Part shown: piece after piece, positions 11,460-23,248 of the stretch
Layout of the letters: each line of letters starts with the position of its first letter
How positions within the stretch are numbered: position 1 is the stretch's first letter
Source of the DNA: Turritopsis dohrnii
Lineage: Eukaryota > Cnidaria > Hydrozoa > Anthoathecata > Oceaniidae
Reading direction: 5' to 3'
NCBI GenBank assembly: GCA_027922465.2
Contig: BQMF02000137.1
Location: 434,001 to 498,000, forward strand
DNA length: 64,000 nt
The notes under the pieces: model-generated
What the model saw: the letters and a program-made list of their open reading frames with translations, nothing else
Told to the model about the DNA's origin: nothing
Databases searched by the model: none
Position numbers and translations under genes: made by a program

Positions 11460-11475
11460 CAATCAGTCTCCTGTG
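11460..11475 (+). repeat. LINE target-site duplication, right copy
   Basis: CAATCAGTCTCCTGTG, identical to 5325-5340. After it the Helitron sequence resumes with TTTGGGGTTCACAGG. Confidence 0.85.
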
Positions 11476-12468
11476 TTTGGGGTTCACAGGTTAAATCGTC
11501 CCCCTTACTTCACTAATCCTCATTACCTCTGAGAGTGCATTTATACGCGTACGATCACATTACGAAAATTAATTCGACATCTTGAATACCACGTATCGTC
11601 CAAGAGATATTGTGTACGATACCATACTGTCTAGTTAGATCTACTTGTCAAGCTGAAGTACTGAAGTAAAAACATTTAGGAATGACTCCGCCGTCGTTCC
11701 TACCACAGACATACCAGTCGATGGCGTTATGGAATAAAGCAGAGGGAATATAAGGGTGTTCTCTAAGGGTGCCAAATTATCAATGAAAGTCATCCCCAAC
11801 CCTTTGACGTTATTCCTTTTGACCCCACACCAATTTCCCAATTAAAAACCAAAAACGCAGAATTTTTTTTAATCCTGGCTAACGCCCTGAAACAGTACAT
11901 CAACTAAATACAAAGAAACTAACTGATTAAACATTTTGGACAAAAAGCAGCAGTGGCAGAACGTGGCAGCATATGTTCGGTTTGCCACTGACTCTTGCCT
12001 GACTGTCTGAGACGGGTGAACTTTTTTTTTTGAGCAATCAAAATGTTTAAAAACCGATAGGTAAAAAAAGAGTATCATATCAAAACAAAATGTTTTTGTT
12101 TTTTTTTGCTTTTCTTTTAATAATTTAATTTGTTCTTTTAATTGTTAAGCGTTCTAATCGAACGTTTTTTTATTCTATTTATTCATTTAGCACGTGCCTT
12201 TTTTCTCTCCTCCGTGTGAACTTTTTAAGAAGAGAAACCATTTTCCCCCTTACGTTTGATAGCACCCATGTTAGAGCGCGTAACTTTTTTAAAACAAAAG
12301 TTAATAAAAAGTTGAAGTTTTCTCTCTATATGTTTTGAGTGTATTGTTACACTGATAAAAGATTGGTTTTACCAGAGGTTGTGACTTCGAATCTGCTTCT
12401 GGTTGTACGAGCCGTTTATAAGGAAATTTGACGTTTATTGATACAGTGATACAGAGCAGGTGGACATG

Positions 12469-12498
12469 GGCGGCGAGCGACGCCGCCTTGGCGGCTAG
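12469..12498 (+). repeat. Helitron 3' hairpin and CTAG end
   Basis: A 7-bp GC stem (GGCGGCG/CGCCGCC) with a 5-base loop, a 7-base spacer, then CTAG followed by T. This is the standard rolling-circle termination structure of Helitrons. The same structure is inverted at 49417-49446. Confidence 0.8.
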
Positions 12499-13472
12499 TA
12501 ATGTTTTAATAATGTATAAATTTTGGACGAATAGCCATGTAATGTGGAAATGCCAGATATATTTCATTAAAAAAAAAATCCAAATACTTTCACGTGATAA
12601 TCGTCAAAAATGAATGATTATATTATTATTATGTGATAATTTACAGACCCAAAATGCAATTGAATTCGACGCACGAAAATATTTTTGGAGTTTTAAGTGG
12701 AGTTTGTCTGCTCCATGTTTGTACATATTTCTCCTGCAAGACGTGTTAAATTATGTTAACAAGATACGATATCAGATAAACATTTCGGTTCAAAGGTCTC
12801 CCAAAAATTAAAAAATAAACGAGGTATTTGATGATGAGACTTGGCTTTCCCAAACACACACAAATGACAAAAGTTATCACCACACAACACTGGTCATCGC
12901 TAATTTGAGTCCTTACGCTACAAATTTTCGGACATTCAATTTTAAAAGGTCATAAATATTATTCCGTTTTTGTTTATCAACGTTTTGGTATCCCACAACC
13001 AATGCGCAATAACATAGCATTAGTTTTAATATCATGTAACTAAGTAACAATCGATTACAACGTCCGCCAAATCGAAACAAAGAAATACACGATAAAAATT
13101 CCTGACACCAACAAAAACAATGAAATATCAGAACGTGGGCGAGATGTAGCTATTTTACGGCTTCCCCGAAAACGGGGGTCTTTTACATTTGGTAATAATT
13201 TTAAAAGAACGTCAACATCTTCTGTTTTCAGAAAACACTTCTATCGAGCATGTCTGCAAAATAAATATTGATACATTTTAGTTTTTCAATTGAAGACGAA
13301 AAATTTAAACTAATTCTGTGTCATTATAATTCAAATGCGACAGAAACGATAAATTTGGGGAAACTGGATTTTTCCCCCGTATTGCCCCTTTCTCCATTTA
13401 AAAAGCCTCGTTGTAGCAATAGATCAATCCTTGAAACGAGGTTGAAGTACATCATAAGAGGAAACTAAAAAG
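12499..13472. other. Intergenic region upstream of the coiled-coil/zinc-finger gene
   Basis: AT-rich, with no recognisable gene or strong repeat. It presumably holds the promoter and 5' UTR of the gene starting at 13473; no clear core promoter motif can be fixed by eye. A small GC hairpin, CCCCGAAAACGGGG, lies at about 13165. Confidence 0.4.
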
Positions 13473-16400
13473 ATGGCTGAGGGAGGAGATGGGGAAAAAA
13501 CTCACGACGAAGCAGAATTAAATGGAATTTTTTCGATCCAAGAATTGTCTAGTGATAAGTTTGCAGCAGAAACCACAACAGAAGAAGAGGTATTGTTTCC
13601 TTAACTATTATTTATTGATTCAGTATCCTTAAAAGATTGTTTTGCACTTTTGGGGTAAAAAATGTCCTAAAAGTAGCAAGACCCCTCTGAAAAAGTAAAC
13701 TCCATGCCAAAATTGTTCTTTACCGAATATATCTATTTATATGTTTACCTTGTATTAATCTAATATATATCTTTTACTTAATCTCTATCATAAGCCTTTT
13801 GGTAAAAAAGGCCTTTTGTTTTCATTATAAAAACATCACATCATTTTGAATAAAATAGGAAGGTTTTGTCTTCTTATATATAAGTATTTCAAGTCATTAG
13901 TGCTAAATTTTACATTATTCTTCAATGAATGTCTTATGTTAAAGATCATTTAAAATGGTGTGTCTGCATGGGCGATTTATGTCGTCCAGGACTAATTAAT
14001 GTTTTCATATAATAATATTCTGTGTTTACGTGACCTTCTAAGTCAGTTGTCCACATTCGGCATAGGATTTTCTGAACACATTAATCTATAATATTTGAAA
14101 ATCGAATCAAAACATGAAATCCAAAATTGAGAACAACACTCCTCCATTTTAACATTTGTATAGAAAAAGAAGTGTTCTTGTTTTCAAACATTTAAACAGA
14201 TAATTGTTGCATCAGCGAAGTGGTCAGGAGATTATATCTGTATTTATTTCACTGACATATACATGATCAAATGGTTAATATCAATCCATTATTTTCTTAT
14301 AACTTGCCTAATTCCTTCTCTTCGTCCACTCACGAACACGAGCCAGCACAAACAAAACATATCAGAAACCACAATACAGCTTGGTTGCTTGGATTTTAAC
14401 TACTACCTTATTACATGAAAATAAGGTGGGACGTATAATGAATTGAAAATTTCCAATAATTTCTTCTACATATAAAATTTTCATCTGTTGTTGAATGTCT
14501 AGTGTTACATGTCTGCTATCTCATCAAACTTCAACAAAAGTATGAGAAAAAGGCTTTCAGTGAGTATTTCACGTCTTATATTTTTGTAGTTCTTACAAAT
14601 GATCATGATCAATATGCCAAAATTACATTAGGAACAAACATTTTTGGCACGAAACTTTCAGCAGCCATACCTCTTGAACACGTTGGACAGCATTGCATTT
14701 TCTATTTTTTTTCTCATCCAAATACCCTGGATTTGAAACTCACTTAGGCTGATTTTAGGCAAAAAACCTGAGTAAATGGTCTATTTTGCGTGATTCGGAG
14801 GCACACTTGCAAAACATGTTTTATGATATCAAAAAAAATAAAAATAGGAGTAAGGTCATGTATCTTGGCAGGGATTTTTCCAAGCACTCTTGGTTAGTAC
14901 TGTTTTTGGTAGAGAAGATTGAATTATACAGTCCAAGGCAGAGCCTGACTGGTGGAATCCTAGGTGAGCAATTTTAGCAATTTCGATGTCCACATAAGGC
15001 TTTACTATGAGAGGTCCACATGTGCAAGACGTCTTAGTCTATTGAATGTGTGGATTTGTATGAGTGTTCCACATGCTACTATAATGGTTGCTTCGTTCGC
15101 GAATTGGGTATAAACTGTTCAGAATTATTTTAACAAGTTTCTCTTTGTGAAAATTTTGGTTAAGCTTCCATTTCCCTGTGTTATTGTAAAGGGAGTTGGA
15201 AACTAAGATGTTTTTTAATTTCATTGAATGAGTCCTACTGGTACCACGTAAGTTTTCCTTTTCTTTTGTTAGGTGAGGAAATGAATTTGTATAACAAAGA
15301 AAATTTCAAAATTAGCAACAATAGTCGTTCCCCTAGCAACAGAACATTTGGTGAATAATGGCCTAATATACCTAAGTTATCTTGTCAATTGAATAACTTA
15401 AGTTGAACATGTTCTATTTCATGTAAATAGTTGAGTATGTTTTAAGTTTCTTACCAGCAAAAATAATTTTTTGAATATTATACACAAACAAAGATCGAGA
15501 TTGCGTTTATGGCAAACATAAGCTGTGGTCGTAGCTATGTTTTTTGTTTTGTTTACATTTAAATTGAACCTTTGCACATCCTGGGTGCTATAACATGGCC
15601 TGCAGAAGATTGTGACATGTCTTTCGTTGTTGTTTACTCTTTCAAAACAACACATTTTGTTTAATTGACAATGAATAATATTGTCTAAACTCAATTCAAA
15701 ATTGAGTTTCAACTACTGGTAAATGATAGTTGGAAAGTGCTTGCAAAAATGCCTGAACTTGGGTACTTTTCCCTAAAATAGCCTGAAAGGCGATGGTTGC
15801 GAAAGGAGAACCATTGAATCAAGACGTCATTTATATACATAGGCTAAAGAGTTTTGTTTTCTATTGTATTACTTTCTGATATGATTGTCTTTGTTTGAGA
15901 AAAATCTTACAAAAGTGTGTATTAATGATGAAACAGAGAATTCACTGCACGCTAATCATGCAACTTTTTATTTTCATAAGAGATCCTCAAGGCCTGATGG
16001 AGGGTAGGGAGTATCACAGATGTTTTAAAAGATGCCCAAGAAGGAAACACAAATACTTTTGTATGATTCGAATGAAAAATATTAAAAGATACATATTACA
16101 TGTGTAGACCCGGTGTGCCATAAAAAATCCAACTGTTTGAAAAGACATCTTGAAAACGACAAGGTACCCCGTTTTTTGTCAAAATTGTATGTTTTTTTTT
16201 AAAATTGATAGTTTTTTCTTCATATCTCTTTAACCAATGAACCAAATTTATTGTATGGTGCATTAAAATTTAAGTTAAGAGATTATCTTCAAATTAAAAT
16301 TAAGTTTACTCCTAAAGACCTTGTTAGTTTTCGAGAAATGTCTTTTCAAACACCTGGACTTTTTTGGTACACCGGTAAATGTATAATTGACTTGAAATTT

Positions 16401-19400
16401 ATATTTTGGAGTTTTTTGTTTTTGCAAAAAAATTGTTTTAGATAGTCATGAGCCACTGAGATGATAGTTGTTTTTATTCCTGTTGCTTCATTCATGAACG
16501 GATAAGAAAAGGTGTATGCCTCAATATATCATTTTATATACTAGTTACACATCCAAACTTTTCATATTCCTTATTTTTTACATCTCTGATATTTTATCAA
16601 ATCGTATATATCACATAATTGTATTTTAGGCAGATCGTTGTGAAGAAGATTCACCAGGAGATTATGAATACTCGTTGAGAATTGAAAATATAAGATTGAA
16701 GTCACGTTTAGAGCAGGTATAACTAATGACGGTTATTATATAATATTGCTGGGTTGTTTTTTGTTTTTTTATTTTTTTGTTTTGTTTTTTTGGTTGCGGA
16801 AGTGGGGGGAGTTCTACTATATTATCATACAAATTGTTCCTAGTACAATGTTATGTGTGGAAATTTCTTTTTTCCATAAGGCAAAAGAACAAAATGTTGC
16901 TTTGGAACGAGACAAAAAACGTTTTCAAGAGGAATACGAGAAAGAAAAGGAATTTGCAGCTAAGGTGAATGCGTTGAAACTAAAGTTTTCAATAACAAAG
17001 TTTTCATTTTCAGAGTTCTTTGTTTTATTTTGTTGGAAAAGATTCTCTGATTGTATTGATGAAGTGGTTGCTATCAAGTGTGGCGACCATTCTAAATCTC
17101 CTTTTTCCAAGCAGCTATTCTATTTTTAGTTGGTGAAAGAAAAACAAAGCATGCAAGAAGAGTTGAAACGACGCCAGAACACTCTACATCATGATGTAAG
17201 TACACCTTTGTTGTTTTTCATATTTAAATTTGTCTACTTCAAGTGCACTACAATTTTGTTTTAACGTTACATTTTATAAATAACAAATTTTGTGCATCTA
17301 TTTGCAAGTTTACATTTACTTTTGATTAAAGGGAAATCATTTTTTTAGGATATCCAAGATGTTGTAGCCAAACTTGAGCGGGATATTTATGTTCTAGAAG
17401 ACCGGTTAGAAAGACAGCGAAAGCGATATCAGCAGGTAAAGTAATTTCATGGTGTAAGAAAAAGTTTCTTCAACAACACTTACAAACTTTTTCGTGTTAG
17501 AGAATGAAACGAAAAATAGTTTCCACCCATTGTTTCTGTAGGAGCATATGATGATGTATGAGGATCTAAAAGATGAACGAAGAAAGCAACAAAGTTGGAA
17601 GTACACCTACATGAAGTCCCAAGTTGCCGTCCTGGCGTTTCGACGAAAGCTGAGCAATTTGAAAGATCGGATCTCACCAGCTGATAAAGAAGAGCTACAT
17701 AGGTGCCTAGAAATAGTAAGTTCAGCAAAGTTGTATATATGATCAGAAGGTAGATATGCTGTTTGGACTGGTAAGTTTCAAAGGAAACTTAAGTTCAGAA
17801 GTTTTGGAGATAGAAGGATGGATACTAAAATCGCAGAAATGGGTTTTGTTAAGTATTTTACTGACAATCTGGTACATCATTTTAATTTTGACTGTTTTCT
17901 GTCTTTGTTTGTTTCAGCCAATCGATAAACCAGAAGAACGATTTGAGAATGACTATCTGCCCAAGCATGATGAAAGTAAGTGAATCTTAAGGTAAAGAAG
18001 AACCATTTTGATGGATGCAGAAAATATCGATTAATAATAATAATCAATGACCGAGTATAGAGCGTGTGATGCTACTCTGTTTTGAATGGAGTTACTTGAC
18101 TTGTACAAGATAAGAGTTAAGCTTTTCTACTGGCTTGTTATGCTAAGATTGAAAAAAAATAACAACGAATTCATGGTGGAAATTCTTACGACTTAAGTTT
18201 GTTTTCACCTGTGCCGATGTTTACTTTGTATCGTATTTTGTTTGCAAGACATTTGACTAGTATTTGGAAGCAAGGTCTCACGCTATTAATGCTTTACAAT
18301 ACGATATTAGTGTATATATATTTATTTTGAGTGAACCTATTAAAACAACGAAATCGCAGCATTGGTCCATCTTTGAATTCGTTCTTATTTCTTTGGTAGA
18401 TTTTGTAGCAGACCACCCTCATCCCCATTCTACCAAAGAGAAAGAAGAGCTCCGTGCTGCTGACGTAAAACGTTCTCCTAGTAGAGATACACGTAACCGT
18501 CACGATGCTCGTGACAGAAATTCTCCGTATATAGTTTTATCGAATTCACGCGACGTGGATGGAGGAGGACATCACGGACAATCGCGCTTACAAACTGCAT
18601 CAATACATAACGTACGCTACAAAGGAGATTCCAAACCTACCCACGAATCGAATATTCCGAAAGTTTTTATAATGGAGGACGAAAATAGCTTTATCGAGGC
18701 TACTTCCAAAGAGCCTCGTTCTCATTACGATCCACTGCAATTTGCTTCGTCTGAAGAAGCTAGAGTGCATTCACCTGGTCATTCTCCTCATCAGCGTCCA
18801 ACTGATTCTAAAAGTGCGTATATACGTGACTCCACCACTAGACATGAATCGAATGGTTATCGTCGATACGAATTAGACGGAAACAAGCACCATCATCAAT
18901 CCTTTTCTATTTCATATAACTATCCGAATTCTTCCTCGTCCTCTTCGTCTTCTCACGAGCATCGTTCGACACAATACAAGCATTGGCATCATTATTCTGT
19001 CGACAATCCCGCACATAGCCGCAATCACGAAAACCCCACACATGGACGCGGATTGGAGAATCCAATACACGGTCGGACAGTTGATCCGACCGGCGCTCTC
19101 CATAATCGTCATAACACTGGCAAGTACCGTCGGATTGATGGCAGTGGTGACCGGTACGAACGACGCAATTCTCCGACGCTGAGTAGTTCGTTTCACACAC
19201 ATGGTAACCACCACAACACCACCGTCGGAGAGCATTATAATTTGAACCAATCGAAAATGGCAGATAATAACGATCAGCTGGAGCTCAACGTAAACGATAC
19301 GAAGTTTCTCGAATTGAAATTCGATAACGTACTTTTTAAATCCGACTACAAACAGCCTCTAGTTCGCCCTCACGAAGAAAAAATCCACGTGCCACCGGGT

Positions 19401-20572
19401 ACACCATTGGAAACGAAGAAGATATGGTGTTTAACTTGTGATGGTGAAGTAACGAAGAAACCGTGTGGACATGCTAACCTGGTGATACAAGAGAGGGAAA
19501 AAGAGTTCCCATGTCCAACGTGTGGTCGGCTGTTTAACAACCGTTCGCATTTGAAACGTCATAATATGATCCACTCTGGCGAAAAGCCCTGGGCATGCAC
19601 ATATTGTGATAAACGCTTTAATCGCAAGTCGCACTTAAATCGCCATCTTCTCACACATACTGGCGAAAAGCCTTTCAAGTAAGCTCCAGTTAAGTTTGTC
19701 CAGATCTTTTGGTCTGTCTTTCAGCTTGATATGGGTCAAATATCGTACGGTTGCTACAACTAAGAGGCCATTTTTGTTACTTGTTATCAATTGTGCAGTC
19801 CGTTATTGGGTTGTTTTGGGTTGTTTTGCTAAATGGTTCAACAATTTATTTCGTTCTTTTCCTTTTAAGGTGTCCATACTGTTCAAAGGGTTTTGCGGAT
19901 AACAGTGATTTGAAGAGACACAAGCAAGTACACGAGACGTCACCTGGTTTCGTTCCTATTAGACCAAAAGATACCAGTTCTACGCCAAGTGGCAGTTCTA
20001 TTCCCATCACTATACCTACTGTTCTACCAATGGTTTCGGTCGCTCCAAAGAAGAAAGAAGAACGACGCTTTCCTTGCAGTAAATGTGGTAAAGTTTTCAC
20101 TCGCAAGTCGCACCTCACTCGCCATAAATTAACTCACGACTTGCAAAAAATATACTGTGACTGCGGACGAATGTTTCGACAAAATTCTCACTTGCAGGCT
20201 CACCTACCAGCATGCAAGAGAAGGAGAGAAGCAATAGAGGCGAAGTATAAGGCTGAACATGAGAACCACTACGAAACTGTTGGAAGGAGGGATTCGGAAG
20301 ACTCCAATAGTTTGCCGACAATGAACGGTAATAGTGATCTGCTTAGTACACAAACTGAAAACGAAGATTCTTACGTCACTGTAAAGCAGGAACCTGATGC
20401 TGCGTTAAGTGAAAACAACGCTTTTCTCGATCCCTTTCAAGAAACTAAACCTTCCGACTTAAACTTTAACAATATTGACGGCGATGTTGTTGGTCTGTCG
20501 AACCTAGTTGACGACACATTTGGAGTAAACTTTGTTTCTGATATCCCGCCATTGATCAGAGATCCAAGTTAA
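13473..20572 (+). CDS. Coiled-coil protein with C-terminal C2H2 zinc fingers
   Basis: Nine exons (13473-13589, 16630-16716, 16881-16964, 17130-17195, 17349-17435, 17542-17715, 17918-17975, 18400-19678, 19870-20572) join in phase to 884 residues. Residues ~45-205 are a charged coiled coil (EQNVALERDKKRFQEEYEKE and following). A His/Ser/Arg-rich region with a Ser run occupies about 225-560. Three linked C2H2 fingers (~594-672; TGEKPF-type linkers), a fourth (~720-740) and a degenerate fifth (~746-766) follow. Near the C-terminus VKQEPD fits a SUMOylation site. It is probably a nuclear DNA-binding factor that oligomerises through its coiled coil. I do not recognise a specific orthologue. The weakest join is exon 7 to 8 (phase 1); reading through that intron stops after two codons. 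The two halves could therefore be separate genes or isoforms. Confidence 0.7.
15185..15405 (-). mobile_element. Fragment of the 31742-32372 element family
   Basis: Inside intron 1 of the zinc-finger gene. On minus it matches the middle of the element at 31742-32372: TTGACAA..ATAACTTAGGTATATT, a GTTGCTAGGGGAACGAC stretch, and GGTACCAGTAGGACTC. It is diverged and lacks both termini. Confidence 0.6.
16107..16375. mobile_element. Mariner-like MITE, ~270 bp
   Basis: The left end ACCCGGTGTGCCATAAAAAA pairs with a right end whose complement is ACCGGTGTACCAAAAAAGTC. TA dinucleotides flank both sides. Such ACCGGTGTnCC ends followed by an A-run are typical of Tc1/mariner-type elements. It lies in intron 1 of the zinc-finger gene and has no coding frame. 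Confidence 0.65.
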
Positions 20573-23248
20573 CACATTTTTTTTATTTTGAATGATTATT
20601 TTTCAATAACTTTTCTAAACTCGTTTCTTAAGGGCGTGATGGGCCTGTTCACACTTGAGGAAAGATTATAACAGAAGAATATCAGATAAGGCGTACAATA
20701 TATTCAAGGCAAACTCTTGGCAGAAATATTCTTTATGCAGATGCTTCTGAAACAATGTCTGAATGATTTCTGTATTACATGCATTCGTTCTCTTGTGTGA
20801 ACTGGCCCAGGGTGTGGGATACATCTTCAAGTCAAGAAGACTTTTTTACCAGGTGGTTCCATTAGATATTTGTACATATTTTTGTGCGTATTTTATTTGA
20901 TTTGGGTGGGTGGAGTTTGAAATCTTGCCTGAGAACAAACGTAGTCGCAGGTACTTGTTCGATGACACTTTCAATGCTGTTCAGATGTTGAAAATATTTT
21001 CTATGAAGCTGATTACGGCCAGGTTGTTTGACTCGTTACTAACTCCTGAAGGCTTAAAAACAGTGATATCTGACGTGCTGTAAACGCGTTGCTTTCCAGG
21101 TTTCCAGATTTTGGCATTGGATTGATCCTGGAGTTGTGAGCTATCGCTGGATCAGCTTTCTTCCTGTGAAATGACCTTTTGCATATTTGTTTATTAATGC
21201 ATCTGGTTTTTGTAGTGAAAATCAAACGTTGACTAAAACTCATTGACTCCTTCGGATTGGTTTATCCACTTTGGCTAACTATTTAGAAGAGAAGGAAATA
21301 CACTTGTCAGGCCGGATATCTTTCTGCGAGCTGCTGTATCCGACCAGTCCATATTTTCTTCACTTGAATAGGTATATAATTTTCTTGAGACAACTCTTAC
21401 GCATTTTTGGTATTTTATCGAGAATTTAATAAACAATTAGCGGAATATTATAAGATTTATCTCTTTTGATATTAAAACCAAACACGAATTTAATATATTT
21501 TTTGTTGGTCTTCTTCGTAGCCCGTTTTTACTCGGATCATAGGATAAACACAATCGGAATTAAGAGCATTCACTCTTGATTTATCACGCCGCGTAATAGG
21601 TTTAACACTTAATTTTACCGCAATTTCTGAAGCCACGCTTGAAATTTTCAGCGCTTGAGTAGGATAAAAATAACCAAAATCATTTTTTGGGCTCTTTCCA
21701 AACCATGACATCAACTCAGGGGGCGGGGGTGAAGCAAAGTTGACACAGGTTGTCAGAAGTCTTGAAAACATGGTTGACGTCATTTGTGAGCAATCCCTTA
21801 ACAAATTGATATACAGTGTTGTAAGACGGAGATCTTGATGGAATGGAAAATTGTCCAGCTTATACTGTATCTTGTTTGTAGTGAAAACTCGGAAACCGAA
21901 AAGAGTTTGAAACGAAAAAGAGATTGTCCAACAAGACCTTAAAAAACAATCCGTTCGAGACACATTCTAAATTAACAGGAGTTAGAAAATGTTTGTCTTT
22001 AACGTTATAATGACATAATAAATAAGAAACCACACAAAGAATATATCTCCTATGATATTTACAAGCCAAATGTCAACACACATAAAAACCAAGGGAAAAG
22101 GCACGTGGTTATGTTTTCGGTAAAAAGGAATAATCTAAAAAACGCTTTCTTTCAAAGCCAAAACACTGTTGAGCTCTTCATTTTTCGTTCATATCATGTT
22201 GCACACAACTCTCTGCTAATTTCAGATTTTTTGTTGTTCCAAATCGAATTATAATTCGAATGTTTTTCTTGTCAATTTCACCAACAGCGTTTATTATACA
22301 TTATAATCGAACGTCTATATATAAAACTCATGTAATTTACATTTCAAAAATATTCGCCGAGAAATAAACAAATTGACAATTCATAAGAACACTGAAATAT
22401 TTAGTAAAATAGAACTAAAGTCCCCGAATCCTCAAATGCGCATCCCTTTTCTTAAAAATCTTCTCCTGTGTCTTGCTTCAAGGAAATATCATTGCCTCGT
22501 TTCCACTGATAGTAAACAAAATAACATTCCCTTAATTTTTCTTTCTAAACGAATTTTTGTTCTGTTCTGAAAAGAGTTTCTGCTGAAAAGAAACTGTTTG
22601 TCCCTTTCAGCTCAATGTTGGCTGACACAATTTCATAAAATATTTGAACAACAATTCAACATAAAGCATTGATTAATTTTAGCATGCACACGCAAGCTTA
22701 ACCGAAAGACTGACCAGACCAATTCTTGGTAATAATAAGATTAATGGGGTGAGACATGAAAATGCACAAACACGGTATTCTATCAGAAAATTGGGACAGC
22801 TCCATAAATAATAAGTATAAGTAGTACAAAAACGTTCTGGATCAGAACAGAACACGACAGAAAAGACCTCTTGTGATCGTATCCACTTCGTAACGCCGTC
22901 TAGTAAGGGAGCAAGCAGCATTTTCTACATTGTCTTTTCGTTGGCGAGTAAAAATAAATAAAAGTGACGTGCGTAAATTGAATTTTACATTATATTCGTG
23001 CTTACGACACGAATATATATTTACAAACAGCCGTAAAGTAATCACAGGTAGAACTCACTAATGGGCACAGCAAATAACGAGAACGACGCGTGAATACTTT
23101 CTCGTTAAAACATCTTCAATCCAGACTTCTCTGAACAGCTTGTTAACCATGATTTGGTGATGATTTTAACGATTAAAAAAGCCTATTTAACACGATTCTA
23201 AAACTATGTATATACATAATATATTTTGAAACTTCAACAACGACTTCA
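20573..23248. other. Convergent intergenic region
   Basis: Lies between the 3' ends of the zinc-finger gene (+) and ARID4 (-) and should contain both 3' UTRs. AATAAA at 21428-21433 (+) and TTTATT at 22290-22295 (AATAAA on minus) are candidate poly(A) signals. A 157-codon minus frame at 21490-21963 resembles nothing I know. No RNA gene or repeat family is evident. Confidence 0.45.
21428..21433 (+). terminator. Candidate poly(A) signal, zinc-finger gene
   Basis: AATAAA about 860 bases past the stop at 20572. Tentative, because the hexamer is frequent in AT-rich sequence. Confidence 0.3.

Larger units (their letters stand above)
4336..12498 (+). mobile_element. Non-autonomous Helitron split by a LINE
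   Basis: The left end is A|TCTATATATTAATAGCCGA at 4335/4336. The right end is CTAG|T at 12498/12499, preceded by a hairpin GGCGGCG-AGCGA-CGCCGCC (12469-12487). The A|TC start, CTRR|T end, 3' hairpin and lack of terminal inverted repeats together define a Helitron. Removing the LINE and one target-site copy leaves about 2.03 kb with no Rep/helicase reading frame, so the element depends on an autonomous partner. A shorter relative at 49417-50274 shares both ends. Confidence 0.85.

Noticed and set aside
21490..21963. 157-codon minus-strand frame
   Set aside because: No recognisable family, no supporting exon structure, and it sits where two 3' UTRs converge; probably chance.
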